Shown: piece after piece, positions 1 through 9,367 of the stretch
How positions within the stretch are numbered: position 1 is the stretch's first letter
Layout: each line of letters starts with the position of its first letter
DNA from: JBMYRH01 sp049602155
GTDB lineage: Bacteria > Myxococcota_A > UBA9042 > PHBI01 > JBMYRH01
DNA: 61,453 nt
Assembly (NCBI GenBank): GCA_049602155.1
Contig: JBMYRH010000031.1
Location: 1 to 61,453, forward strand
Direction of reading: 5' to 3'
Notes under the pieces: generated by a model
Database searches by the model: none
What the model saw: only the letters and a program-made list of their open reading frames with translations
Told to the model about the DNA's origin: nothing
Position numbers and translations under genes: made by a program

Positions 1-3000
1 CGTAGCCATCCGAGGCGGCTGTCACCGCATCTTGAATCGTGACGAAGGGGTTCGCCTGTGAACCGTCCGCTCCCATCATCGAGGCCCATGGATCGACCCA
101 GAGTTCCCCTGCCACCGTCACACCGTCTTCACAGCCATTGTCGGTGACTCCGTCTTGATCGGCCTGACCAGCCTCACACTGATTGATGTAACAAGTGCTC
201 TCGACACATGACCACTCGCTCACTGTCTCGTGTGCACAGGCCTGATCACACCCACCGCAGTGATCCGGATCGCTCGCGAGGAAAAAGCCCTCATCGACCT
301 CACCATCACAGTCTTCATCACCGCCACCACACGCCTCTTCACCCTGAGAGGTGCACGCATATTCACATCCGTTGGCGACCACCCCATCAAGGTCCCAGAG
401 CCCCTCTGGGCATGGGCTCTCGGTACAGCTGCTGTCGACACAAGCGCCGATATGGGAAGGCTGGCTTGAGCTGCAAGGCATGTCGCATCCACCGCAGTGC
501 TCAGCGTGGCTCGTCACGTCCACGCACAAGGTCCCGCACTCTGTCTCTGAGCAGCTCGGCTGACAGCTCCCGTTGACACACCAAGGGATCGCACCGGGAC
601 ATGCAATTTCACAACTACCGCAGCGGTTCGGGTCCTCTGAGACCATGGCTTCACAACCATTACTCAGGTCCCCATCACAGTCGGCATACCCATCATCGCA
701 GGCGAACTCACAGCCAGACTCACCACAGCTCGACGAACCAAACGGAACGACAGCACCACAGGACAGGCCCTCAGCCGACGACCACTCGTTGGTCGACTCT
801 GCTGGAAGACACCTGAGGCAGCTGTCCGACGGTGACTCGGCGAGCGCCGACACACACTGACCATCGATGACGCACCCCTCGATCAAGACGTTGGTGCAGC
901 CACCTGCCAGCACGTCACAGCTGTCGCTTGTGCAACCAAGTGAGTCATCACAATCGGCGTCATTGGCTACGTTCGCACAGATCCCATCTGCGGCGCTGCA
1001 GCTGTCGACCGTGCAGTCATTCTCATCGTCACAGTCCACATTGGAGGTGTTGTCGCAGCCCTCGGTGACGCACAAGTCATCCGTACAGGCGTCGACGTCG
1101 TCACACAGATCATGGTCGAGGATAAAGCTACATCCGACCCCAGAATTCCCCCAGCAGTTGGGAAGGCGGCACGCCACATCGTCATCAGGGCATAGCGAAC
1201 TGTCTGCCTCGTTCACACACCCTACATTGGGATCACAAGTGTCGACGGTACACTCGTACTCATCTGTGCAATCTGTCTCGGTCGCTAAGACACAGACGCC
1301 GCTTTGGCATGTCGACGTCTCGCTGCAGAGATCACTGTCGTCACACAAGGCCCCGTCCATGACCGACGTAGGCTGGGTCTGGGAGACCTCGGGGTGGCAC
1401 GCCAGGCATTCAGTGAGGAGGCTCGGCTGGCCCGCTGGCGCGCACTCGATCTCATCATAGAAGCAGTACCCCTCAATGATGGTGACCTCGCAATCGCCCG
1501 TCTCCGGATCGCACGCGTCGGTCGTGCAATCAAACCCGTCATCGCATTGCGTGGTCATACCGCCAGTACACACCCCTGCCGTGCAGATCGAGGTGGCAGT
1601 GCAAGCATTCCCGTCGTCACAGTTTGCCCCGGCTTTCGCCTCAATCGGCTGCTGGAAACATCCCGTCTCCGGGGAACACACACCCTCGGAGCATTCGGTG
1701 CCTATGCAGGCATCATGCTGAGGATCGAAGGTGCACCCAGTATCGGGTTCGCAGCTGTCTTCGGTGCAGAGGAGCCCATCGTCGCAGTTCACCTCTGCGC
1801 CATCGCTGCACACCCCCTCTGAGCAAGTCTCACCCGTGAGGCACAGGTTGCCGCTCATGCACTCGCTCCCGTTGGCGATGCTCGACCAGTCGTCTTGGCT
1901 TACGCTGGGGTCACAGACCTGACAGGGGTTCGTGGGGTTCGGAGCGCCACCCTCTATGCAGGCGTCATCGATGACACAAAAGCCCTCGTGGACCACCACC
2001 CCGCACTCATCGATCCCGCCCCCGCAGCTGGCAGACTGACAAGAAAGAACGGGGAGGTCACAGGACCAGGACGCGCTAGGGAGACACTCACCGACGATGC
2101 ATCCCCCCTCAAGCGAGGCACAGCATTTCGTGTCGGGATCGCCACAAAAGATGTCCTCCACGTCAACCGTACAGGCCTGTCCGGTAACGGCCTCTTCGTC
2201 ATTCACGCACCCGGCACTCTCATCGCAGCTGTCCAGGGTGCAGGGGTTGCCATCGTCGCAGTCGACCACCTGGGTCCCGACACACTGCCCCCCAAGGCAC
2301 GTCTCGTTTTGCAGGCATGGCGAGCCCTCACAGCTTTCACCATCCTCGGCGAGCGCCCAGGAGGCACCCTCAGTAGCTTCAGAGCACACTTGGCAAGGGT
2401 GGCTCGCGTGACCCTCCCCTACCGAGACACACAGCGCCTCTCCTGACACCTTGCAGTAGCTCTCGAAGCCCTCGTCGACCTGCCCGTCGCAATTGTTGTC
2501 GAGGCCATCGCAGAACTCCAGCTCATCGTTGCCCAGCAAGGTGTGCACACACCCACCGGTCGAGGCCACGCAAGCATCCTCCGTGCACGGATCACCGTCG
2601 TCACAGTCCACGGTCTCCTCGATAAGGCACACGCCGAGGTAGCATGACGCGACGACGCAAAGACCGCCCACGTCCTCGCAAGCGAGGCCGTCAGGCGCCT
2701 CCGCGGGTTCGCTTGTCCAGACGTCGGGGAAGCACCCCATGCATGGGTTGTCCGCTTCAAAGACGCCCTCTTGAACGCATCGCTCATCCGCCGTGTAGAA
2801 GCACCACCCTTCCTTCACCGTGAGCTCACACTCCCCGGTCTCGGGGTTGCACGCGCTGGTCTGGCACTCTGCAGCGTCGCCGTCGCAGACCACGCCGGTG
2901 CAGAGATCTCCCCCCTCACCGTCGGGCAGCGTACTCTCGCCGTCCTCTTCCTCTTCGACGACATCCGGAGCCACAACGGCGTCGTCGAGAGCGCTGGACG

Positions 3001-3190
3001 TGTCGTCATCACCAACGCTGTCCGAGGCCACGACGGCATCCGTGGACCCGCCCGTGCTCGCGTCGGCCTCAGTCACCGCGGGGGCGTCCGGTGCATAATT
3101 ATCCAGCCAATCTGGCGCCTCGACGGCGTCGCGACAGCCTGGAGAGATCACCGCCATCAGCATCACGCAGAGTGTCCATCGCGTCATCAT
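1..3190 (-). CDS. Cys-rich repeat lipoprotein entering a beta-helix (3' end outside window)
   Basis: I translated the minus strand from 3190 to the window edge and found 1063 codons without a stop. Residues 1-19 are a lipoprotein signal (lipobox ISPGC, Cys19). An acidic Asp/Ala/Ser linker follows to about residue 98. Next come Cys-rich units of the CDDGxPCTxDxC type, a MopE-like metal-binding motif (CDGLDNNCDGQVDEGF, near residue 230) and modules of the form DCDGDLSNGCE..CGxC. A second MopE-like motif (DEDCDGEVDEGF) lies near 965. The last visible residues, GADGSQANPFVTIQDAV, look like the opening of a DUF1565/right-handed beta-helix domain. A GGAGG site lies in the last codons of the upstream TPR/PEGA gene, whose TGA is one base from this ATG, so the two are probably translationally coupled. 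Probably a surface-exposed adhesin or scaffold; the function is unknown. Confidence 0.85.
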   Translation of the reverse strand, partial: MMTRWTLCVMLMAVISPGCRDAVEAPDWLDNYAPDAPAVTEADASTGGSTDAVVASDSVGDDDTSSALDDAVVAPDVVEEEEDGESTLPDGEGGDLCTGVVCDGDAAECQTSACNPETGECELTVKEGWCFYTADERCVQEGVFEADNPCMGCFPDVWTSEPAEAPDGLACEDVGGLCVVASCYLGVCLIEETVDCDDGDPCTEDACVASTGGCVHTLLGNDELEFCDGLDNNCDGQVDEGFESYCKVSGEALCVSVGEGHASHPCQVCSEATEGASWALAEDGESCEGSPCLQNETCLGGQCVGTQVVDCDDGNPCTLDSCDESAGCVNDEEAVTGQACTVDVEDIFCGDPDTKCCASLEGGCIVGECLPSASWSCDLPVLSCQSASCGGGIDECGVVVHEGFCVIDDACIEGGAPNPTNPCQVCDPSVSQDDWSSIANGSECMSGNLCLTGETCSEGVCSDGAEVNCDDGLLCTEDSCEPDTGCTFDPQHDACIGTECSEGVCSPETGCFQQPIEAKAGANCDDGNACTATSICTAGVCTGGMTTQCDDGFDCTTDACDPETGDCEVTIIEGYCFYDEIECAPAGQPSLLTECLACHPEVSQTQPTSVMDGALCDDSDLCSETSTCQSGVCVLATETDCTDEYECTVDTCDPNVGCVNEADSSLCPDDDVACRLPNCWGNSGVGCSFILDHDLCDDVDACTDDLCVTEGCDNTSNVDCDDENDCTVDSCSAADGICANVANDADCDDSLGCTSDSCDVLAGGCTNVLIEGCVIDGQCVSALAESPSDSCLRCLPAESTNEWSSAEGLSCGAVVPFGSSSCGESGCEFACDDGYADCDGDLSNGCEAMVSEDPNRCGSCEIACPGAIPWCVNGSCQPSCSETECGTLCVDVTSHAEHCGGCDMPCSSSQPSHIGACVDSSCTESPCPEGLWDLDGVVANGCEYACTSQGEEACGGGDEDCDGEVDEGFFLASDPDHCGGCDQACAHETVSEWSCVESTCYINQCEAGQADQDGVTDNGCEDGVTVAGELWVDPWASMMGADGSQANPFVTIQDAVTAASDGY

Positions 3191-3191
3191 T

Positions 3192-4226
3192 TCAAAACCT
3201 CCAGGAGGCATGTGCATGCACGCCCTTAGTCGTCGGGATAAGCCCGAAAGCGGCCTCTGTCTCTTGAACGCCATCGCCGTCGAGGAGCCACCAGAGCACC
3301 CCGCCTATGGCCGCCGCACCCGCGACACCGAACATCGCCCAAGCGACCGCATCGTAAGTCGCCAAGTTGTCCTGGGCCCGGTTGAAGTCCTTGTGATCGT
3401 TCACACCATCGGTAGTGCCGGGATCTTCCTTCGCGGCGATCTCCGCGAGCGTGGCGGCTTCACCCTCCGCGAGGCCAAGCATCACCCCACCGACGATGGC
3501 CGCCGCGCCCGCGCCTCCCAAGAGCACCCAAGGGCCAACAGAGCCAGCGGTCGCCTCGGGCTCCCCGACGAGGGTCACTGCGGGGGATGGGGCTGGAGTC
3601 GGCATCGCCGCCCCGAGCGACGTCAGGGTCGGCGAGTAACTGTCGAGGCCGCCGGCCCGGGTCATCATGGTGCGCGTCGTGGACTCAAACCCCTGCAACA
3701 CGAGCCCAATCGTATGTTCGCCGGGAGCGAGCCAGAGTCGCGTGGGGGTCACTGCGTCTCCGTCGATCCCTGCGCGCGCTCCGTCGACGCTGACCGCGGC
3801 GCCGGGAGGCGTCGAGGTGATCATCACGACCGCGTGGGATTTGGAGAGCTCTTGTTCGAGCAGCGTGAGCTGCTTTCGTACAACCTCACGGCGTGTACGC
3901 CACTTCTCCGTCATGAGCTCACCGTGAGCCTCGGTCACCTCGAGAAACCGACGAAACATCTGCGCCGAATTCGAGGGTTGCTCAAGCTCTTGGTAGGTCA
4001 GCGCGACGGCTAGGAGCATCTGCCAAGTGCTCCCCAGAGAGAGATCAGCTTGAGTCAGCGCTGTTTTGAAATGGCCAAGCGCATCCGCAGGCTTCCCCGC
4101 GTCCAGTGCAGCCTTACCAAGCTCGTAGTGCTCGGCGACTGCTGGCGCTTCCGCGTAAGCCGGAGGCGGCGACCACACTACGACGCAGCAGACCAAAGCC
4201 AAAAATATCAAAAACATTCGCTGCAT
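3192..4226 (-). CDS. TPR and PEGA-domain membrane protein
   Basis: 344 residues. I start at the ATG at 4226 because AAAGAGG sits 7 bases upstream and a clean signal peptide follows (MQRMFLIFLALVCCVVVW, cleavage near AYA). A more upstream in-frame ATG at 4250 has no ribosome site. Residues about 30-120 contain TPR-like helices (AEHYELGKAALDAGKPADAL). Residues about 130-185 are a PEGA-type beta domain (STPPGAAVSVDG ... LAPGEHTI). Two hydrophobic stretches near 215-240 and 285-310 look like transmembrane helices. The protein ends in Phe. Proteins of this architecture are common in Myxococcota and are usually uncharacterised envelope proteins. It is the first gene of a two-gene operon with the Cys-rich lipoprotein, one base apart. 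Confidence 0.85.
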   Translation of the reverse strand: MQRMFLIFLALVCCVVVWSPPPAYAEAPAVAEHYELGKAALDAGKPADALGHFKTALTQADLSLGSTWQMLLAVALTYQELEQPSNSAQMFRRFLEVTEAHGELMTEKWRTRREVVRKQLTLLEQELSKSHAVVMITSTPPGAAVSVDGARAGIDGDAVTPTRLWLAPGEHTIGLVLQGFESTTRTMMTRAGGLDSYSPTLTSLGAAMPTPAPSPAVTLVGEPEATAGSVGPWVLLGGAGAAAIVGGVMLGLAEGEAATLAEIAAKEDPGTTDGVNDHKDFNRAQDNLATYDAVAWAMFGVAGAAAIGGVLWWLLDGDGVQETEAAFGLIPTTKGVHAHASWRF

Positions 4227-4737
4227 GAGAGAGCCTCTTTGGAGCGCCATTCATCAGGTGGACCGAACGAGGCTAAACGGCCCTTTGGAGAGGAGCAAGC
4301 CAGGAGTGGCTCCAATTGTGACAGAGCCCCCCGTGAGGACCATTGAAAGGGCGAGACATGAAGCCCCCTGACGCGGCCACGCCCCCCCACCTCCGCGCGC
4401 CGAGACCCTGCGGCGCGCGTCAATCTCCTTCCAAACAAAAAGGGGGCCCTCATCTGCACGCTCATCCGAACTCTCAAGAGCGGACATGGCGGAGGGTATC
4501 CGGCGCTAAGGCACCGACTGCGCACCTTCGACCTCCCGAAGCGACGCGCACCGCTCAGGCCCCGGGGCAGTGGACTGCGTGAGGGAGCACAATGTTCACG
4601 ACTGGGTCGCTGTGATTAGTTCCGCTGAGACTCGCGCCAAACGGTCGACACGAGGCCCAAGTGTCGGTGCAGGCTGAACTAGGGCGGCGCTTTCGGTACA
4701 CTGCCGCGACCCGCATCACCTTCAAGGAGCGGACCAC
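4227..4737. other. Intergenic region between divergent genes, with a GC hairpin
   Basis: This 511-base region separates the minus-strand TPR/PEGA operon from the plus-strand S41-like gene and must hold both promoters. I see no convincing coding sequence. The clearest structure is a perfect 8-bp, all-GC inverted repeat (GCGCGCCG at 4395-4402, CGGCGCGC at 4411-4418, 8-base loop). TACACT at 4697-4702 is a possible -10 element for the plus-strand gene, 35 bases before its ATG, but no good -35 precedes it. Confidence 0.5.
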
Positions 4738-7116
4738 ATGACCACGTTGCATACCTCTCGCCTCTCGCGCTCACTTGTCACGTGGTTGAGCCTCGCCCTG
4801 CTCGGCGCCTGCCAAGCGAGCGAAGCGCCCGCAAACGACAGCCAAGGCGGCGATGCAAGCGCGCTCGTCGATGGGGGTACGACCTCCGTGGACGCCCAAG
4901 ACGCCACGGCGACCTCTGAAGACGTGGATGAGGGTGTCGATGGTCAGGCCAACACTGCGCAGGGGGCACCGGAGGCCGGTCCGTCCGAGGACACCGTGAC
5001 CATCGACGACTCCGAGGACGAGGCTGCCCCGGATATCTCCACACCAAGTGACGTGACCCAAGTCACTGACTGGTGCGAGGCCGGCCTTGGCGGAGCCCCG
5101 GGTACCCGGCCCTTCGCCCAAGATTTGGCCCGAGCCCACGTCGCGCAGCGCCTCTTTGGTCCCAGCGCAGACTGGATCGGCGCCGACGCCACGTTGGTCG
5201 ACCTGCTCCAGGGGGATGCCCCCCTCGACGACGCACTCTTGGCCAGCTACGCCGATGCCTCCCTGGAGCTCTGCCGACGCGATGCAGAGGAGGCCAGCGA
5301 CGCTGAAGCGACGCTCAGCAAACATGGCACCGCAGTCCTGATCGTCCCTGGGACGGGCTCGGTGACCCTCCCGCAGAGCGCTGAGGTCGTCATCGTGGAC
5401 CTCCGACACGGTGCGAGCGAAGACGCCGTGCGCGCGGCCCTCGGCCTCGCTGTCTCTGGGCCGGTCACGCTGGCTACCCGAGCGGTGCGTAAGTTCCACG
5501 GCTTCCCTGCGCAGAACGATGGTTGGACCCATTACGAGGTCTTCGATGCATCCCTGCCTGTCACCTTAGATGGGACCGGGGGCAAAGATCGCCCACTGGT
5601 CGTGTGGACTCCCAGCGCCCTGAGTCCAGAGGTCGCCACGCTCGTCGGGGCGCTGCGGATGCTCGGTCGTGCCTCGGTGGTCGGTCACCATGTGCACGCA
5701 GCCGTCGCGGAGTCGAGCTGGAGTGGTATTGGCGACGCCGGCCTGCTGTGGCGCGCGTCAACGCTCAAAAGCGGAGGCACCCGGTGGCCGGATGTCATCC
5801 CCGCTGACCTTGAGACTCAAGACCTCGAGGAGGTCTTGGCTTCTGTGGAGAGCTTGATGAACCCAGAGGAAGTCGCTTCAGACGCAACGCGCCCGGAGTT
5901 GGCGCCCTATGACCGAGGCGCTGGAATGCACAGCGAGACCCTGGACCGCGCCACGATGCGCGCAGCCCTCTTGGTCGCCTACGGGACCCTGGACCTCTTC
6001 TATGGCTACTTCGATCTGGTGGGGCGCGACTTGGATGACGCGCTCCTTGACGCCCTCGTTGAGGTCGACAGTGCAGAGGACGGCGACAGAAAGGCCATGA
6101 AGCACACGATGGGCCGCTTCATGCACGATCTCTACGATGGTCATGGCTTCTATTGGGATGACGGGAGCGTCGACTGGCCAGACGGCTGGATGGCCCTTCA
6201 GATTCAGCAGATCGAGGGGCTACCCGTCGTGCGTAGCTCGCTGAGCCCAGGGATCGAAGCTGGGGACACCATCCTTTCGGTGGATGGCGTCGACATCATC
6301 GATTGGTACGAGGAGACCATGACGCGCTACTCGGCGTCCTCTGATGGCTACCGCTTTGTCCTCGCGACCGATGAGCTGACCGAGGTCTATGGAGCCCCCC
6401 AATGGACCCTTCAAGACCCGACTGGGGCAGAGCGCACGGTGACCGCGATGACCTCAGAGTGGTCCGATGTAGAGGCGGTCGCCTGGGGCGGCACGATGCG
6501 TGAGAGCGGGTGGCTCACGGACTTGGGCGCGCCGGATATTTACTTCGTGAACATGGCCTCAGCGGTCACCCCTGATGTGTCCGGGGTCGTCGCTGAGTTG
6601 GCGAGCGCTGGTGACATGGCCGGGGTGGTGTTGGACATGCGTGACTACCCTCACCTCGACATCTACGAGTTCGCGCGGACCTTTAATCCGGCTCACTTCA
6701 GCGCGCCGCTCTTCGGCTTCCCGACGTGGTACGGGCCCTGGGAATACGCCGTCGAATTCGAGGCCTGGGAGTTCGATCCGGCCCCCCACGTCGTCGATGC
6801 CCCCGTCGTCTTGATGGTGAGCAACAAGTCGGTCAGCGCCGCCGAGTGCTTCTCTCAGATGGTGATGGACCTCGACAACGTCACGGTCGTCGGCCAGCAG
6901 AGCGCGTCGACTAACGGCACGATCACCACGTTCTGGGTGCCGGGTCGCTTCGAGCTCACGTTCACGGGGATGCAGCTGACGAACCCAGACGGCTCTGATT
7001 TCCATACGATAGGTGTCGTCCCGGAGGTCGAGGTGATCCCAACCCCCGAGGAGTTCGCAGCAGGCGAGGATCCCGAGTTGAACGCAGCCTTAGAGGTCCT
7101 GGGCGGCGTGGACTGA
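4738..7116 (+). CDS. S41-peptidase-like lipoprotein with PDZ domain
   Basis: 792 residues, preceded by AAGGAG 9 bases before the ATG. A lipobox (LLGAC) is followed by a roughly 85-residue Asp/Ala/Thr-rich linker. Residues about 490-560 resemble a PDZ domain (SPGIEAGDTILSVDGVDI). The C-terminal 200 residues have the S41 fold signature: GVVLDMRDYP, then VSNKSVSAAECFSQ with the nucleophile Ser near residue 700, then VVGQQSASTNG. The last motif lacks the Lys of the Ser-Lys dyad of classical C-terminal processing peptidases, so it is closer to the tricorn/IRBP-like branch or is inactive. It stands alone, with a convergent neighbour 5 bases after its stop. Likely an outer-membrane or surface enzyme acting on proteins; the substrate is unknown. 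Confidence 0.8.
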   Translation: MTTLHTSRLSRSLVTWLSLALLGACQASEAPANDSQGGDASALVDGGTTSVDAQDATATSEDVDEGVDGQANTAQGAPEAGPSEDTVTIDDSEDEAAPDISTPSDVTQVTDWCEAGLGGAPGTRPFAQDLARAHVAQRLFGPSADWIGADATLVDLLQGDAPLDDALLASYADASLELCRRDAEEASDAEATLSKHGTAVLIVPGTGSVTLPQSAEVVIVDLRHGASEDAVRAALGLAVSGPVTLATRAVRKFHGFPAQNDGWTHYEVFDASLPVTLDGTGGKDRPLVVWTPSALSPEVATLVGALRMLGRASVVGHHVHAAVAESSWSGIGDAGLLWRASTLKSGGTRWPDVIPADLETQDLEEVLASVESLMNPEEVASDATRPELAPYDRGAGMHSETLDRATMRAALLVAYGTLDLFYGYFDLVGRDLDDALLDALVEVDSAEDGDRKAMKHTMGRFMHDLYDGHGFYWDDGSVDWPDGWMALQIQQIEGLPVVRSSLSPGIEAGDTILSVDGVDIIDWYEETMTRYSASSDGYRFVLATDELTEVYGAPQWTLQDPTGAERTVTAMTSEWSDVEAVAWGGTMRESGWLTDLGAPDIYFVNMASAVTPDVSGVVAELASAGDMAGVVLDMRDYPHLDIYEFARTFNPAHFSAPLFGFPTWYGPWEYAVEFEAWEFDPAPHVVDAPVVLMVSNKSVSAAECFSQMVMDLDNVTVVGQQSASTNGTITTFWVPGRFELTFTGMQLTNPDGSDFHTIGVVPEVEVIPTPEEFAAGEDPELNAALEVLGGVD

Positions 7117-7121
7117 GGGCC

Positions 7122-7922
7122 TCAGAGCCCGAAGAGGACGTCTGCGTAGGGCAATATGTGGAGCTGCTCTCCGGCGGGATAGCGCGCGTGGCTGAGGCGA
7201 TACCCTGCGGCGATGCCGACATGCTCGGAGATGTGCCACGTCAATGACAGCCCGTGCTCCAGTGCATAGCCGCCATCCGTGGCGGGGATCCACCACGCAT
7301 CGATGTCCGCAGTGTACCCCAGCTGCCCCCACAGCGAGCCCTCGAAGCCCAGCCCACCGTGGAGTACAATGGGGGCGCTCAGGACCCCGAAGCGCGCGTA
7401 CATGTAGGGGAAGTCGACGACCGGCATATCCCCGCCGCCGCGAGGGGCGACGCTTAAGCCGGCCTCCACGGTCACCCAATGCGAGGGCGCGAGCGCCATC
7501 GTCACCAGCGCATCCGAGTCGATGATGAGCCCCTCTGGGACCTCTGTGTTGACCGGTAAGAGCCCTAACGCCCCCTTCTTGGAGAGGAGGTTGAGCAGCA
7601 GAGATGGGTACATCAGCCCATGCCGCGTCGCGATGTAGAGACCACCCTGAGCATACCAAGAGACCTTCGCATCCAAGTGGGGCATGAGCGTGGTCAGGAT
7701 GGGATGCGTCGAGAGCTCGACGTCCTCCGTGACCCCCCAATGCAGTGGATGAAAAATGCCGAACTCCCAGCGGCCTCCCTGGGCGGTCATCGCGGTGCCC
7801 GTGGTCCACACGGGCGCGTCGAACGACGCGGGAGCGCTGTCCTGCACCTCGTCATCAGCGAGGCTCGTGCCCGCCGAGAGGCACATGGTCATCAGGACGA
7901 CGATCGATTGCATCACCTTCAT
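7122..7922 (-). CDS. Exported protein, probable outer-membrane beta-barrel
   Basis: 266 residues with a signal peptide (MKVMQSIVVLMTMCLSAGTSLA). The rest is rich in alternating aromatic and small residues typical of beta strands (GRWEFGIFHPLHWG, AKVSWYAQGGLYIATRHG, LSLTWHISEHVGIAAGYRL). I recognise no named family. Its ATG overlaps the TGA of the upstream nuclease-fold gene by four bases (ATGA), so the two are cotranscribed and coupled. The function is not predictable from sequence beyond a probable outer-membrane location. Confidence 0.75.
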   Translation of the reverse strand: MKVMQSIVVLMTMCLSAGTSLADDEVQDSAPASFDAPVWTTGTAMTAQGGRWEFGIFHPLHWGVTEDVELSTHPILTTLMPHLDAKVSWYAQGGLYIATRHGLMYPSLLLNLLSKKGALGLLPVNTEVPEGLIIDSDALVTMALAPSHWVTVEAGLSVAPRGGGDMPVVDFPYMYARFGVLSAPIVLHGGLGFEGSLWGQLGYTADIDAWWIPATDGGYALEHGLSLTWHISEHVGIAAGYRLSHARYPAGEQLHILPYADVLFGL

Positions 7923-9007
7923 GGGAGCTCCATCTCGGCGACGACCGGGGCATGATCAGACAGAGGCATGGTCTCGTAGCCGCCCTGACTGACGCTCTGA
8001 AGGGTGCGACCAGAGCCAGAGACCCATGTGCCGTTGGTGAAGAGGTAGTCGAGCTTCCGATTCCAGAAGCCTCCCCCGTCCACGGTGTGCGTGTAGTGGG
8101 CGCTGTTGTCCCCACCGTAGGCCTCTAATGAGATCGCTGGGGCAAAGTCATCGTAGAGGTAATAGAGCCAATCCAGCTGCTCAGCGTAATCATCAGCGAC
8201 AAACTCCTCGTCTTCACAGATGGAGTCAGGGAAGTCACCGGTGTCCGTCGAGCCTGGCGGGATCGTGTTCAAGTCGCCACCGCCGATGACGCGGTCCCCA
8301 CCCTCCGTCAATCGGATCATCTCTTCATAGAAGAGGTCTATCTGTGCCTGTTTTGTGCCGTCTTTACCGTATGCGTCGGTGTGGATGTTGACGATCCAGA
8401 GCTGTGTCCCTCCTGGCAGGGTGAGCCGACTGCGCAGGAAATTGCGTCGCAGGTAGAAGTAACGAGTCAGCCCATCTTGATCGGTGCGGAGCGGCAGAGC
8501 GACACGCTCAGCGGCGTCCAGAGGCCACCGAGACAAGGTCGCGCTGCCGCTGTCGATGGCACCGAGCCCATCGCTGGGTACGTAGTCGGCGCGCCACTGT
8601 GAGCCATATGCAGCGTAGTTGAGCGCCGTGCTGTCTAAGAGCAACTGGAGCTGGTCCAGGAAGTCACCGCGGCGGGAGTTAATGTCGATCTCTTGCACGA
8701 GCAACACGTCTGGGTCGACGTCCCTGACGACCGCCGCGATCGCCGCGATGTTCCCCTCGACCTCTTCGCTGCTCATCAGGACACGATCACCGAAGCAGTC
8801 GAAGAAAAAGTCGATGCGCCCCCCACCAAACTTCACGTTCCAGGTCATCACCTTGAGCGATGAAGGTGCCTGACTCGGGACCTCAAGAGGTTGCGCTTCA
8901 TACATCAGCGCCGGCTCCACATCGTCAAACCCAGTGTGGAAGGGATCGCACCCGACCACCCCGAGGGCGATACAGAACACCACCAACGCCCGATACTCCG
9001 CGTCCAT
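7919..9007 (-). CDS. Endonuclease/exonuclease/phosphatase-fold lipoprotein
   Basis: 362 residues from the ATG at 9007, preceded by GGGAG at 6 bases. An upstream in-frame ATG at 9034 would spoil the signal sequence. Lipobox GVVGC with Asp at +2. The core matches the EEP superfamily (DNase I, exonuclease III, sphingomyelinase, inositol phosphatases). The motifs are VMTWNVKFGG (metal-binding Asn), LLVQEID (catalytic Glu), GGDLNTIP (Asp-x-Asn) and SDHAPVVAEM (terminal Asp-His). All key residues are present, so it is probably active. As an envelope lipoprotein it would hydrolyse extracellular or periplasmic phosphodiesters; the substrate cannot be told. First gene of a two-gene operon. Confidence 0.85.
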   Translation of the reverse strand: MDAEYRALVVFCIALGVVGCDPFHTGFDDVEPALMYEAQPLEVPSQAPSSLKVMTWNVKFGGGRIDFFFDCFGDRVLMSSEEVEGNIAAIAAVVRDVDPDVLLVQEIDINSRRGDFLDQLQLLLDSTALNYAAYGSQWRADYVPSDGLGAIDSGSATLSRWPLDAAERVALPLRTDQDGLTRYFYLRRNFLRSRLTLPGGTQLWIVNIHTDAYGKDGTKQAQIDLFYEEMIRLTEGGDRVIGGGDLNTIPPGSTDTGDFPDSICEDEEFVADDYAEQLDWLYYLYDDFAPAISLEAYGGDNSAHYTHTVDGGGFWNRKLDYLFTNGTWVSGSGRTLQSVSQGGYETMPLSDHAPVVAEMELP

Positions 9008-9367
9008 ACACGCTCCCGACGCCAGAGCGCCCAAATCCTTGAAGAGTACCCCCAGTGTACACCTCTAGGGTGTCACGTCGAACGCGCGGAGGCCCCGTGT
9101 GTGAACTCTCGCTGCATCGACCCACCGCATGCGCGTCAAAGAGGGCGCCGCTGCCCGCGGCCCAGATGGGGCTGGCGAAGGATCCCCGAGGTCGCCTCGG
9201 CGGCGGCCCCCTCAAGAACAAGAAAGAGAACACGTGTGGCTGGAAAAAGACGGGCGCAGGCGGTGCCATAAAACCGGCCGACCGGGCGTTAAGGTCCAAG
9301 GTTCGGGCCGACCGCCCGACCCCGTGATAGGTTCCGCAGCATCACTCACACCGAAGAGAGTCGCCCC
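9008..9367. other. Divergent intergenic region with direct repeats
   Basis: 360 bases between the EEP lipoprotein and the FGE-like gene. No gene is seen. GGCCGACCG occurs twice in the same orientation, at 9276-9284 and 9306-9314, exactly 30 bases apart. TAGGTT at 9328-9333 is a possible -10 element for the plus-strand gene. A short hairpin (CCGAGG tcg CCTCGG) lies at 9186-9200. Confidence 0.4.

Noticed and set aside
204..3100. Many plus- and minus-strand open frames over the Cys-rich lipoprotein at the left end
   Set aside because: A single continuous minus-strand frame from 3190 to the edge, with a lipoprotein signal and regular Cys motifs, explains the region.
4343..4582. Short plus-strand open frame in the gap before the S41-like gene
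   Set aside because: Composition is Pro/Arg-rich out-of-frame style, with no ribosome site and no recognisable feature.
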